The notes: generated by a model not told the origin, from the letters alone. Counted from the stretch's first letter, positions 42,971 through 52,076 are shown. The stretch is DNA of 64,000 bases from Variovorax sp. ZS18.2.2 (GCF_024701975.1 NZ_JANLNM010000010.1:124001-188000), one strand, 5' to 3'. Made by a program: numbers and translations.

Positions 42971-43959
42971 CCTTGGTAGTTGCGTTCCGGCGGCGCGAAG
43001 CCGCAGGAGGTGCCGTCGGTCACCTTCACGTCAGCGCTCCACGGCAGCCTGTAGGTGCCGGCGGCCATGTCGTGCATGTAGGTGTAGGGGCAGTCCTGCG
43101 CGCCGCCCTTCACCGCGACGTAGCCGCGGTGGTAGAGCTGGTAGATGTTGTTTTCCACGCCCCAGCCGGTGCGTGCCTCGCGCACGAGGTCGGGCCGCAG
43201 TTCGGCGGTGATGATCTCGTCGACGCGCCCGCCGCCCTCGACCAGCACCGTGCCGTCGAAGTTGCAGAACATGCCCTCGCCCATCGAGTCGAAGCTGCCG
43301 TCGCTGCCGCACAGGCACACGCTCGCGGTGTAGGCGAGGTTGCAGAAGGCGTTCGACTGGTTGGTGATGCGCCAGGCATGGCGGATCGGCGCGGTGTAGC
43401 CCGCTGTGCGCAGGATGATGTCGGCGCCCTTGTACGCGGCCTCGCGCGCCATCTCGGGGAACATGCCGTCGTGGCAGATGATGAGCGCGAGCTTGCTGCC
43501 GTTGGGGCCGTCGCACACGGGAATGCCGAGGTTGCCGGGCTCCCAGGGTTCGACCGGCACCCACGGGTGCAGCTTGCGGTAATAGAGCTTGATCTCGCCC
43601 TGGTCGTCGATGATGAGCCCGCTGTTGTACGGGTTGCCGCCGGGGTTGGCTTCCATGATCGAGAAGCAGCCCCAGATGCGGTGTTCGATGCAGGCGCTCT
43701 TGAAGGCCGCAACCTCGGGACCGTCGAGCGTGCACATGATCGCGGGGTTGGTGTCCATCGAGAGGCCGTGCAGCGCGTACTCCGGGAACACAACGAGGTC
43801 CATGGTCGACTGGTTGCGGCGCGCCTTTCCCACCATCTCGCAGATGCGCCGCGTCTGCGCGGCGAGGTCGGCCGGCGTCTTCACGTTCGGCAATTGCAAC
43901 TGCACCAGCCCGACGACGACGCCGTGCGCCGATTTGTTGAGGCCACCCAGACCGCTCAT
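42967..43959 (-). CDS. amiF: formamidase (nitrilase superfamily)
   Basis: A 330-residue nitrilase-fold amidase hydrolysing formamide to formate and ammonia in characterised relatives. The Glu-Lys-Cys triad is E60 (VVFPEYALHG), K129 (LYYRKLHPW) and C162 (LIICHDGMFPE). Segments such as PVEPWEPGNLGIPVC, GEGMFCNFDGT and WGVENNIYQLYHRGYV are typical of AmiF. The start ATG is at 43957-43959. Within a biuret/allophanate operon it implies that one transported substrate releases a one-carbon amide, or that formamide itself is a nitrogen source. Confidence 0.9.
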   Translation of the reverse strand: MSGLGGLNKSAHGVVVGLVQLQLPNVKTPADLAAQTRRICEMVGKARRNQSTMDLVVFPEYALHGLSMDTNPAIMCTLDGPEVAAFKSACIEHRIWGCFSIMEANPGGNPYNSGLIIDDQGEIKLYYRKLHPWVPVEPWEPGNLGIPVCDGPNGSKLALIICHDGMFPEMAREAAYKGADIILRTAGYTAPIRHAWRITNQSNAFCNLAYTASVCLCGSDGSFDSMGEGMFCNFDGTVLVEGGGRVDEIITAELRPDLVREARTGWGVENNIYQLYHRGYVAVKGGAQDCPYTYMHDMAAGTYRLPWSADVKVTDGTSCGFAPPERNYQG

Positions 43960-43964
43960 GGTGT

Positions 43965-44888
43965 TCAGTTCCTTGTCGAAGACAGTTCGCCGGGGCTGCC
44001 GATGGCCGCGCTGCCCGGCTTGCAGGTGAGCACCAGGATCACCAGCGTGAGCACATAGGGCACGGTGTTGAAGAGGTGATAGCCCCAGCCGATGCCGATG
44101 GACTGCAGCGCGGGACCGATGGCGCCCGCACCGCCGAAGAGAAAGGCCGCGCCCACGCAGCGCAGCGGACTCCAGCGCGCGAAGATCACGAGCGCGACGG
44201 CGATCAGGCCCTGGCCGCTGGAGATGCCTTCGTTCCAACTGCCCGGATAGAACAGCGTGAGCGATGCGCCGCCGAGCCCGGCGATGAAGCCGCCCGCCGT
44301 GGTCGCCGCGATGCGCAGGCCCGAGACCGAATAGCCGAGCGCGCGCGTGGCCTGCGCCGAGTCGCCCGCCATGCGCACCAACAAGCCCGCGCGTGTGCGT
44401 GCGAAGCCCCACCAGAGCAGCACCGCGAGCGCCACGCCGATGGGCACGAGCGCATTGAGTTGCAGCGCCGAGCGCACCACCGTGTTGTCGCTCCAGAAGC
44501 CCAACGGTATCGCGGGAATCTGTGGCGCCTGCGGCTGAATCAGCGGCTTGCCGAGATAGAACGCGAGGCCCGTGCCGAGCAGCATCAGCGCGATGCCGGT
44601 CGCCACGTCGTTGACGCGATCTAGCGAGCACAGCAGACCATGCAGCAGCGCGAGCACAGCCCCCGCCATCGCGCCGATCAGCACGCCGAGCCAGGCCGAG
44701 TCGGTGAGATACGCACCGCCGAAGGCCGCCATCGCCGACAGCACCAGCACGCCTTCGAGCCCGAGGTTGATGCGGCCCGATTTCTCGGTGAGGCATTCGC
44801 CGAGGCTCACGAAAAGAAAGGGCGCGCCCACGCGCAGCGCGCCGCCGACGATGCCGGCCACAAGCGCAATCCATTGATCGGCGGTCAT
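43965..44888 (-). CDS. BMP-type ABC transporter permease
   Basis: A 307-residue inner-membrane permease of the BPD_transp_2 (RbsC/YufQ-like) family, with about eight to nine hydrophobic helices and the conserved loop segment GINLGLEGVLVLSAM near the N-terminus (preceded by EKSGR). It starts 148 nt after the partner permease gene, a gap that holds repeat A copy 3. The second gene of a permease pair in nucleoside-type importers has this character. Confidence 0.9.
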   Translation of the reverse strand: MTADQWIALVAGIVGGALRVGAPFLFVSLGECLTEKSGRINLGLEGVLVLSAMAAFGGAYLTDSAWLGVLIGAMAGAVLALLHGLLCSLDRVNDVATGIALMLLGTGLAFYLGKPLIQPQAPQIPAIPLGFWSDNTVVRSALQLNALVPIGVALAVLLWWGFARTRAGLLVRMAGDSAQATRALGYSVSGLRIAATTAGGFIAGLGGASLTLFYPGSWNEGISSGQGLIAVALVIFARWSPLRCVGAAFLFGGAGAIGPALQSIGIGWGYHLFNTVPYVLTLVILVLTCKPGSAAIGSPGELSSTRN

Positions 44889-44905
44889 GCGGCAACCTCC
44901 CCGTT

Positions 44906-45026
44906 CTTGCTCCTTCCCCTTCCGGGGGAAGGCTGGGATGGGGGCAGGCCCTTGATCAAGCGCCGTGGTTGAGTGAGCGCCGTCGTGCCCCCACCCCAGC
45001 CCTCCCTCGGAAGGGGAGGGAGCAAG
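44906..45026. repeat. nested palindromic repeat, family A copy 3
   Basis: About 121 bp with outer CTTGCTCC and GGAGCAAG ends, end hairpins (CTTCCCCTTCCGGGGGAAGG; CCTCCCTCGGAAGGGGAGGG) and inner arms GGGATGGGGGCAGG and GTGCCCCCACCCC. It lies inside operon B between the two BMP-type permease genes, the only large gap in the operon. Confidence 0.75.
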
Positions 45027-45036
45027 AAAGGGGCGC

Positions 45037-46098
45037 TCATGCCGGGCTCCCCGAAGCGCGGAACAGGCGCGCGCGCAGCGCCCTCCAATCGACCATGCGC
45101 AAGCCCTCGCTCGCGAGGATCAGCACGAACGCGATGCCCTGCAGCACCAGCACCGAGGCATCGGGCAGCCCGAGCCGCCGCTGCAGCAGGCTGCCCGCCG
45201 CGCCGAAGCCGCCGAACAGAATCGCCACCGGCACGATGGCCACCGGGTTGTGCCGCGCGATGAACGACACGAGGATGCCCGCGTAGCCATAGCCCGCGAT
45301 CAGCGAGGCGTTGGCGTTGGTGTGCACCGCCGCCACTTCGACCGCGCCCGCGAGCCCCGCGCACGCGCCGCCCAGTGCGCAGCTGCCGAGAATGAGCCGC
45401 GTGGCCGGCAGGCCCACGAGCTGCGCGGTGCGCGGATTGCCGCCGACCACGCGCACCGAGAAGCCCGAGGCGGTCGCGCGCAGCCACCAGCCGAGCCCCA
45501 GGCACGCCACGACGCCGATCGCCAGGCCCCAGTGCACATCCGAGCCGCCGATGCCGCCGATCAGCAACCCGTCGTTCAGTGCATACGTCGATGGCTTGTT
45601 CAGGCTTGCCGGATCGCGCAGCGGCCCTTCGACCAGGTGCTTGAAGATGCCGATGGCGATGTAGGCCAGCAGCAGGCTGCTGATGGTTTCGTTGATGCCG
45701 CGGTACTGGCGCAGCCACCCCGCGAGCACGATCCACAGTGCGCCGGCCAATGCACCGGCGATACAGACGACCACCGTGCCCACGACGTTGCCGGGCAGCG
45801 GCACCGCATGCGCGAGTGCCGCGCAGGCCAGCCCGCCCAGCACCAGCGCACCTTCACCGCCGATGACGATCAGCCCCGCGCGCGCCGGCAGCGCCACGCA
45901 CAACGCGGTGAGCATCAGCGGTGCAGCGCGCTGCAAGGTGTTCTGCCACGAGAACCAGTCGCCGAACGCGCCCTTGAAGAGCGTCGCCCACACTTCCACC
46001 GGATCGACGCCGGCAAAAGCCACCAGCACGCCGAACAGCAGCAGCGCCGCCGCGATGGCGAACACCGGCAGGGCGAATTCCTTGAGCGCGTGACGCAT
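45037..46098 (-). CDS. BMP-type ABC transporter permease
   Basis: A 353-residue inner-membrane permease of the BPD_transp_2 family with about nine to ten helices and the segment LIVIGGEGALVLGGLACAALAH (given in part: LIVIGGEGALVLGGLA), the counterpart of the GINLGLEG motif in its partner. It follows the BMP-family binding protein gene by 9 nt. The pair with the double ATPase at 40666-42255 makes a complete importer. Confidence 0.9.
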   Translation of the reverse strand: MRHALKEFALPVFAIAAALLLFGVLVAFAGVDPVEVWATLFKGAFGDWFSWQNTLQRAAPLMLTALCVALPARAGLIVIGGEGALVLGGLACAALAHAVPLPGNVVGTVVVCIAGALAGALWIVLAGWLRQYRGINETISSLLLAYIAIGIFKHLVEGPLRDPASLNKPSTYALNDGLLIGGIGGSDVHWGLAIGVVACLGLGWWLRATASGFSVRVVGGNPRTAQLVGLPATRLILGSCALGGACAGLAGAVEVAAVHTNANASLIAGYGYAGILVSFIARHNPVAIVPVAILFGGFGAAGSLLQRRLGLPDASVLVLQGIAFVLILASEGLRMVDWRALRARLFRASGSPA

Positions 46099-46107
46099 GG
46101 GCGGAAC

Positions 46108-47259
46108 TCAGGCCTGGCCGATGACGCCTTCGACCAGGTAGTTCATCTTCTCGAGTTCAAGGTCCGTCTGCTTCAAGACCTTGCCGGCCGGCACCACGAC
46201 CGCGCCCTTGTTGTCCTTGATGCCGTCCTTGAAGATGTCGAAGGTGCCCGCGATCATCTTGGCCTTGATGTCGTCGGCCTGTTTCTTCGCGGCGTCCGGC
46301 ACCATGGGGCCGTAGGCGGACATCTTCACGTAGCCTTCCTTCAGACCACCGCGCAGGAAGTTGGGATGCGGCTTGCCGGTTTGTGCGGCTTCGATGGCGG
46401 TCTTGTAGGCAGTGAGCCAGTTCCATTCGGCGCCGGTGAGGTATGCGTTCGGTGCGAGCTTGGCCTGGCTCGCGTGGTAGCCGCAGACCATCTTGCCGCG
46501 TTTGGCCGCGGTCTCGACCACCACCTTGGGACCATCGACGTGCATGGTGAACACGTCGCAGCCCTGGTCGGCCAGGCTGTTGGTGGCCTCGGCCTCCTTC
46601 ACGGCCATCGACCAGTCGCCGGTGAAGATCACGCTGCAGGTGATGTTCGGCTTGACCGAGCGCGCACCGAGCGTGAAGGCGTTGATGTTGCGCAGCACCT
46701 GCGGGATCGGCTTGGCGGCAACGAAGGCGATCTTGTTGCTCTTGGTCATGTGCGCCGCGATCACGCCGTTGAGGAACTGGCACTCGTCGATGTAGCCGAA
46801 GAAGCTGCCGGCGTTCTTCGGGTGCTTGCCTTCGGTCCAGAGGCCGCCGCAGTGCGAGAAGCGCACGTCGGGATACTTGGGCGCCACGGCCAGGATGTGC
46901 GGATCGAAGTAGCCGAAGGAGGTGGGGAACAACAGCTTCGCACCGTCCTGCGAGATCATGCCGGCCATGGTCTTCTGCACGGCGGCGGTCTCGGGCACGT
47001 TCTCTTCCTCGACCACCTTGATGCCGGGCAGCTTCTTGATTTCGGCGGCTGCCATGGCGTGCGCCTGGTTGTAGCCGTAGTCGTCGCGCGCGCCGACGTA
47101 GATCACGCCGACCGTGAGCGGCTTGGCCTGCGCATGGGCCAGGGCGCTCCAGCCGCCGAGGGTGCCGGCGGCGCCGAGCGCGGCCAGGGACTTGAGGGAA
47201 TCGCGACGATTGATTTGGCTGGCCATGGCGTTCTTTCGAGGAGTGGGGAGGAAGTGCAA
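46108..47259 (-). CDS. BMP-family ABC solute-binding protein
   Basis: A 383-residue periplasmic binding protein (signal peptide about 1-44, ending AHAQAK, with a twin-Arg-like NRRDSLKSL). It is of the basic-membrane-protein/PnrA type that binds nucleosides, purines or related ring compounds. Typical segments are VGVIYVGARDDYGYNQAH, FPTSFGYFD and GYIDECQFLNGVIAAHMT. Its presence beside biuret and formamide enzymes suggests a heterocyclic or ureide ligand. The gene order (binding protein, permease, permease, ATPase further on) is complete. Confidence 0.9.
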   Translation of the reverse strand: MHFLPTPRKNAMASQINRRDSLKSLAALGAAGTLGGWSALAHAQAKPLTVGVIYVGARDDYGYNQAHAMAAAEIKKLPGIKVVEEENVPETAAVQKTMAGMISQDGAKLLFPTSFGYFDPHILAVAPKYPDVRFSHCGGLWTEGKHPKNAGSFFGYIDECQFLNGVIAAHMTKSNKIAFVAAKPIPQVLRNINAFTLGARSVKPNITCSVIFTGDWSMAVKEAEATNSLADQGCDVFTMHVDGPKVVVETAAKRGKMVCGYHASQAKLAPNAYLTGAEWNWLTAYKTAIEAAQTGKPHPNFLRGGLKEGYVKMSAYGPMVPDAAKKQADDIKAKMIAGTFDIFKDGIKDNKGAVVVPAGKVLKQTDLELEKMNYLVEGVIGQA

Positions 47260-47275
47260 AAAATGTGCCGCGCGA

Positions 47276-47656
47276 TCAAGCCGGCATGCTCACGTGGGCG
47301 GCAACGACGCGCCAGCCCTCGGCGGTGCGGATCCAGGTCTGGCTCTGGCGACCGATCACGCGGCTGCCTTCGCGCCGGAACTCGACGTTTGCCGTCGCGA
47401 AGTCGCGGCCGTAGGTGGTGATGACGGTGCGCAGCAGTTCGCGCGGCGGGCTCTGCACCGGCAGCGAGGCACGGAAGATGCGGATGTCGGCGTGGCCGTA
47501 GTGGTTCTCGGAGAAGCCGTAGCGCAGCGTGTACGGGCTGTTCCAGAACAGTTCGTCGAGCACCGCGCGCTGGTTGGTCACCAGGGCTTCTTCGTAGCGC
47601 GCGAAGACGGCACTGACTTCGGCGTGCACCTCGGGGATGTTGATCTCCATGCTCAT
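47276..47656 (-). CDS. AtzH-like (DUF3225, NTF2-fold) protein
   Basis: A 126-residue cytoplasmic protein of the AtzH-like/DUF3225 family, which has a SnoaL/NTF2-type cone fold. Recognisable stretches are VSAVFARYEEALVTNQ, LDELFWNSPYTLRYG and SRVIGRQSQTWIRTAEGW. AtzH-type genes accompany cyanuric acid genes on catabolic plasmids, where an amidase (AtzE), its small partner (AtzG) and AtzF act after ring opening. Here the AtzH-like gene is present with AtzF, but no AtzE or AtzG is in the window. It overlaps the ATPase gene by 4 nt; the ATG at 47654-47656 is used, with a second Met two codons later. Confidence 0.85.
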   Translation of the reverse strand: MSMEINIPEVHAEVSAVFARYEEALVTNQRAVLDELFWNSPYTLRYGFSENHYGHADIRIFRASLPVQSPPRELLRTVITTYGRDFATANVEFRREGSRVIGRQSQTWIRTAEGWRVVAAHVSMPA

Positions 47657-48486
47657 CGGCGCACCTCGCGCTGGAAGATGTCGAGGCTGAGCTTCTTCGT
47701 CGCGACGAAGCTCTCGGTGCTCAGCGTCTCGATGGTGCGCGGGCGCGCATCGCCATAGCGCAGGATCTCCGCCACCTTGGTGGGCCGCTTGGTCAGCAGC
47801 AGCACTTCGTCGGCGAGGTACACGGCTTCTTCGAGGTCGTGCGACACCAGCAGCATCGTGGTGCCGGTCTGCATGAAAACCTCCTGCAGCTTCTCGCGGA
47901 TGAAGAGCGTCATCTCGAAGTCGAGCGCGGAGAAGGGCTCGTCGAGGAACAGCACCTCGGGGTTCGGTGCGAGGGCCCGCATGATCGATGCGGTCTGCTG
48001 CTGGCCGCCCGAGAGCTCGTACGGAAAGCGCTTGAGGTCGAACTTGACGTCGAACGACGCCACGAGTTCTTCCATGCGCCGGTCGACCTCGGCCTTGCTG
48101 CGGCCTTCGAGCTTCAGCGGGTAGGCGATGTTGTCGATGGTGCGCATCCACGGGAACATCGCCTCGCGGTAGTTCTGGAACACGTAGCCGATCTTGGTGT
48201 CCTTGCGCTGCTTGCCGTCGAACAGGATCTCGCCCGAGTCGATGGGAACCAGCCCCGCGATCATGTTGATGAGCGTGGACTTGCCGCAGCCGTTGGGCCC
48301 GAACACCGAGACGATGCGGTGCTTGGGAATGTCGAGGTCGAAGTTCTCGTACAGCGGCCAGCCCGCGAAGTACTTGGTCAGGCCGCGGATGGTGATGTGG
48401 GTGCCGGCCGGGCCGGGCTTGAAGACCGGCTTTGGCACGTCGGCGTACACCGGGCCGTTGATGACGATGTCGGGTGTGACTTTCAT
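47653..48486 (-). CDS. ABC transporter ATP-binding protein (SsuB/TauB-like)
   Basis: A 277-residue ATPase with Walker A GPNGCGKST, Q-loop VFQNYREAMFPWM, signature LSGGQQQTASIMRAL, Walker B VLFLDEPFSALD and VSHDLEEAVYLA. The N-terminal 28 residues before the domain (DIVINGPVYADVPKPVFKPG) are an unusual extension. Its start overlaps the permease stop by 4 nt. With the permease and binding protein upstream it forms a complete importer, the second one in operon B. Confidence 0.9.
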   Translation of the reverse strand: MKVTPDIVINGPVYADVPKPVFKPGPAGTHITIRGLTKYFAGWPLYENFDLDIPKHRIVSVFGPNGCGKSTLINMIAGLVPIDSGEILFDGKQRKDTKIGYVFQNYREAMFPWMRTIDNIAYPLKLEGRSKAEVDRRMEELVASFDVKFDLKRFPYELSGGQQQTASIMRALAPNPEVLFLDEPFSALDFEMTLFIREKLQEVFMQTGTTMLLVSHDLEEAVYLADEVLLLTKRPTKVAEILRYGDARPRTIETLSTESFVATKKLSLDIFQREVRR

Positions 48487-49310
48487 CTTCCGCTCCAGTG
48501 CACGATGCGGCGCTCGGCGACGAGAAAAAGAATGTTGAGGGCGTAGCCGAGGGCACCAGCAGCCAGGATCGCCGCGTACATGCTCTTCACGTTGAGCACC
48601 TGCTGCGCATCGATGATCCGATGGCCGAGCCCCGTGTCGGAGCCGATGAACATCTCCGCCACGATGACGATCACCAGCGCCATCGACACCGCCGAACGCA
48701 GGCCGACAAAGCTGGGCTGCAGGCTCTCCCAGATCAGCACATCCTTGAAGACCTGCCAGCGCGAGGCACCCATGACCTTCGCCGCCATCACGCGTTGCTT
48801 GCGCGCATTGATGACACCGTAGGCGCTGTTGAACACCACGATGAGCAGCGCGCCGAACGCGGCGATGGCGATCTTGTTGACGTCGCTCACGCCGAAGATC
48901 AAGAGGAACAGCGGAATGAGCGCGGACGACGGCGTGGAGCGGAAGAAGTCGATCAGAAACTCCACGCTGCGGTACGCCTTCTCGTTGCTGCCGAGCAGCA
49001 CGCCCAGCGGCACGCCGACCACCGCCGCGATGAGGAAGGCCTGCAGCGTGCGCCACACCGTCATCGCGAAGTCGGTGAGCAGCGGTCCGCCCGCGAGCCC
49101 CGTGATCAGCGCGGCGATGGTGTCGGCTGGCGAGGGCAGCAGGATGGGCTTGATGAAGCCCAGGCGCACCACCAAGTCCCACACGATGAACAGCACCACG
49201 GGGCCGATGAAGGGCAGCAGCCGGTCGCGCAACGGGGGCTTGGGCGCGGCGGCATTGAGGCTGGCCGGCGGTGTCCACGGCGCGGCCGTGGTCGTGCTTG
49301 CGTCGGCCAT
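48483..49310 (-). CDS. ABC transporter permease (SsuC/TauC-like)
   Basis: A 275-residue inner-membrane protein with about six helices and the EAA-type loop VMAAKVMGASRWQVFKDVLI near the C-terminal third. It belongs to the BPD_transp_1 family serving NMT1/SsuA-type binding proteins. It lies 2 nt after the binding-protein gene and overlaps the ATPase gene. Confidence 0.9.
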   Translation of the reverse strand: MADASTTTAAPWTPPASLNAAAPKPPLRDRLLPFIGPVVLFIVWDLVVRLGFIKPILLPSPADTIAALITGLAGGPLLTDFAMTVWRTLQAFLIAAVVGVPLGVLLGSNEKAYRSVEFLIDFFRSTPSSALIPLFLLIFGVSDVNKIAIAAFGALLIVVFNSAYGVINARKQRVMAAKVMGASRWQVFKDVLIWESLQPSFVGLRSAVSMALVIVIVAEMFIGSDTGLGHRIIDAQQVLNVKSMYAAILAAGALGYALNILFLVAERRIVHWSGR

Positions 49311-49312
49311 GG

Positions 49313-50317
49313 TCAGGCCTTGTAGAGAAGACTATCCACCAGCACCTTCTTCTCGAAGATGCCTTTTTCGGTGAACAGGTCGTAGAACTTCTGGAAGTAC
49401 GCAACGTCGCTCGGCTTGAACTCGTTGTAGAGCATGTACGAAGCGAGCGGCACTTCGGCCGTGAGCTTGCCCTCGATGGCGGTGTAGCCCTTCATGTGCT
49501 GGCGTGCGTCGTCGGGCTTGGTGCGCACCAGCTCGACGCCGCGCGCGTACGCCGCGATGTACTTCTTCGCGACCTCGGGGTTCTTCTTGATGAACTCGGT
49601 GGTGAGGCTGGCGGCACCGCCGTGCCAGGGCGCCATCGGGTCGCCGAGGATGTACTTGGCAACCACGCCCGCCTCGATCACCCGTGTGGTGCCGTTCATG
49701 CGGCCGATGGTGCCGGTCGGCTCCAGCGTGTAGCAGGCATCGACCTGGCCCGCGACGAGCGCGGCCACATGCTGGCCGATGGGCAGCTCGCTCACCACCG
49801 CGCCCTTGGCGCCGGCGCGCTCGAGCATGGTCTTGCAGAGCGTGACGTTCTGGATGCCGGGGCCCGAGGCGACCTTCTTGCCGGCCAGCTCGGCCATGGT
49901 CTTGACGGGGCTGTCCTTCGCGACGATGAACTCGTCGAGCACGAACTTCGCGTTGCTCGGGTTGGTGCAGAAGATCTTGAAGAGGCCCGGCTGCGCGATC
50001 TCGCCAATGGCGAGGTTGGCCGAGCCAGTGCCGTTGGCACTGCCGTCGCAGCGGCCCGCGAGCATGCCTTCCATGATCTGTTGCGCGGCGGCGAACTTGA
50101 GCGGCTCCACGTCGAGCCCCGCTTCCTTGAAGTAGCCGCGGTCCACCGCCACAAAAAACGGCAAGCCGGCGGCCACGGGCCAGTAGCCGATGCGCAGCTT
50201 GGGTGCGGCCTGTGCGCGCACGATGGCGGGCGCAGCCAGCACGGCCAGGCCCGCTGCACCGATGCCGGCTTGCAGCAACTGCCGGCGCGATGCGGAAGAT
50301 TTTTCGAAGGTGCTCAT
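49313..50317 (-). CDS. NMT1/SsuA-type ABC solute-binding protein
   Basis: A 334-residue exported binding protein with a twin-Arg-like signal (SRRQLLQAG, cleaved near IVRAQ). The N-terminal lobe shows LRIGYWPVAAGLPFFVAVDRG, and GIQNVTLCKTMLERAG and VDACYTLEPTGT follow. It is only distantly similar to the two binding proteins of operon A. It is the second gene of operon B, 29 nt after atzF, so its ligand is probably biuret, urea-like or a cyclic precursor (inference). Confidence 0.9.
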   Translation of the reverse strand: MSTFEKSSASRRQLLQAGIGAAGLAVLAAPAIVRAQAAPKLRIGYWPVAAGLPFFVAVDRGYFKEAGLDVEPLKFAAAQQIMEGMLAGRCDGSANGTGSANLAIGEIAQPGLFKIFCTNPSNAKFVLDEFIVAKDSPVKTMAELAGKKVASGPGIQNVTLCKTMLERAGAKGAVVSELPIGQHVAALVAGQVDACYTLEPTGTIGRMNGTTRVIEAGVVAKYILGDPMAPWHGGAASLTTEFIKKNPEVAKKYIAAYARGVELVRTKPDDARQHMKGYTAIEGKLTAEVPLASYMLYNEFKPSDVAYFQKFYDLFTEKGIFEKKVLVDSLLYKA

Positions 50318-50346
50318 CGGGACTCCTGGATCAGTCGGTCGGTCGG

Positions 50347-52065
50347 TCAATTGGCAAGGGCAGCGGCACGGCTCGCGACATAGGCACGCCAGCCGCCGTG
50401 ATGGGTCACGTCCTGTGCGCCGGCCAGTGCGTGGCCTTCGCAGATGAAGCCGTGGACCCAACTGCCGTCGGCCAGCTCGACGCTGCCGAGGCCGAGCGGT
50501 GGCGGAATCAACGCGAGGAAGCTGCCGACCTGCGCGATGGGAACGTCCCACACTTCGAGCGCGATGGCTGCGCCGCCTTCCGCGCTGCGCTGCAAGCCGG
50601 GCTTGGGCGGCGTGGTGCCGGGTAACGCGAAGAGGCGGTACGCGGGCGATGTGGTCGTGGCGCGCAGCAACGTGGCGCCGCGCTCGGTGAGCTGGCCGTT
50701 GAGTGGCATGCCCGACAGATGCGCGCCGACCACAGCAATGGCGAGCGTCTGCGGCGCCGGCGCCGTGAGGCCGGGCACCGGGCGCGGTGCGGGCAGCGGC
50801 AAGCCGGTAGCGCCCTGCGGGAGGCCGGTCGCGTGGTGGTAGCGCTGGCCGAGGTCGGCCAATGCGAGATCGCTGCCGCTCGGGCCGATCAGCGTGATGC
50901 CGAACGGCAGGCCGTCCACACGCAGGCTGCTCGGCACAGAAAGGGCCGCGTAATCGAGCAGGTTGACGAAGTTGGTGTACGCGCCGAGGTTGCGGTTGAG
51001 CACGACCGGGTCGGCGCGCATGGCTTCGCGCGTGTAGTGCGTGGGCGCGGTGGGCACCAGCAGCACGTCGATGTCGCGCCACATCGGCTCGACCTGTTGC
51101 GCGATGGCGCGAAGGCGGGTCTGCGCGTCGAACACATCGGCCGCGACATATTTCTTTCCGCTCGCGAGAATGCTGCGCACGGGCTCGATCACCTCGTCGG
51201 CGTGCGCGTCGAAGAACTCGCGCACCGCGGCGTAGCGTTCGGCGACGAGTGCGCTTTCATAGAGCAGTGCGGCGGCCTCGGCGAGCGGTGCGTAGGGAAT
51301 GGTGACGGCCGTGCCGCCCAGCGCCACGAGCTTCGCCTGCGCGTCGCGAAAGGCTTCTTCGGCCGCGGTGTCGCCGAAAAAGCTCAGCGTGTCGGGCACG
51401 CCGAAGCAGAAGCGCGCGGGCAGCGGCCGGCGGCGCATGGCGATGTCGCGCGAGTACGGGTCGCGCGGATCGTGGCCGGCGGCAGCGAGCATCACATCGA
51501 CGGCCAGCGCCACGGTGCGCGCGAAGATCGAAACGCAGTCCGCGCTCTGCGCTGCCGGCACCACGCCGAATGTGCTGAGCAGCCCGCGCGAAGGCTTGAG
51601 GCCGACGATGTTGTTGAGCCCGGCGGGCACGCGGCCCGAGCCGGCGGTGTCGGTGCCGAGGGCGAAGTCGACCTCGCCCGCAGCCACTACATACGCCGAA
51701 CCGGAACTGGAGCCGCCGGAGACATAGCGCGCATCGAACGCGTTGGGCACTTCGCCATACGGCGAGCGCGTGCCGTTCAGGCCGCAAGCGAACTGGTCGA
51801 GGTTGGTCTTGCCGGCCAGCGATGCACCGGCTTCGAGCAGCCGCTGCACCACGGCCGCATGTGCCGTGGGCCGGCGGTCGAAGGCCGGGCAGGCGGCGGT
51901 GGTGGGCACGCCTGCCACGTCGATGTTGTCCTTGACCGCGAAGCGCAACCCGGCGAGCGGCAGGGTCACGCCGGGGGTGTCGGCGGTTTCGGCACCGGCC
52001 ACGGGCGTCGCGAATTTCGCGATCCAGGCAGCGGCGGTCAGCGGGTTGGGGTCATGCACCATCAT
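50347..52065 (-). CDS. atzF: allophanate hydrolase
   Basis: A 572-residue enzyme converting allophanate to ammonia and carbon dioxide. The amidase-signature domain carries K45 (FAVKDNID), cis-Ser S119 (SGGSSSGS) and nucleophile S143 (TDTAGSGRVP). Their spacing (74 and 24 residues) equals that of K91, S165 and S189 in AtzF as I recall them. A C-terminal domain (about 435-572) starts with VVGAHLSGMPLNGQL, as in bona fide allophanate hydrolases and not in generic amidases. It is the first gene of operon B. Two adjacent ATGs (52065, 52062) are possible starts. Confidence 0.94.
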   Translation of the reverse strand: MMVHDPNPLTAAAWIAKFATPVAGAETADTPGVTLPLAGLRFAVKDNIDVAGVPTTAACPAFDRRPTAHAAVVQRLLEAGASLAGKTNLDQFACGLNGTRSPYGEVPNAFDARYVSGGSSSGSAYVVAAGEVDFALGTDTAGSGRVPAGLNNIVGLKPSRGLLSTFGVVPAAQSADCVSIFARTVALAVDVMLAAAGHDPRDPYSRDIAMRRRPLPARFCFGVPDTLSFFGDTAAEEAFRDAQAKLVALGGTAVTIPYAPLAEAAALLYESALVAERYAAVREFFDAHADEVIEPVRSILASGKKYVAADVFDAQTRLRAIAQQVEPMWRDIDVLLVPTAPTHYTREAMRADPVVLNRNLGAYTNFVNLLDYAALSVPSSLRVDGLPFGITLIGPSGSDLALADLGQRYHHATGLPQGATGLPLPAPRPVPGLTAPAPQTLAIAVVGAHLSGMPLNGQLTERGATLLRATTTSPAYRLFALPGTTPPKPGLQRSAEGGAAIALEVWDVPIAQVGSFLALIPPPLGLGSVELADGSWVHGFICEGHALAGAQDVTHHGGWRAYVASRAAALAN

Positions 52066-52076
52066 CAGGCATCCAA

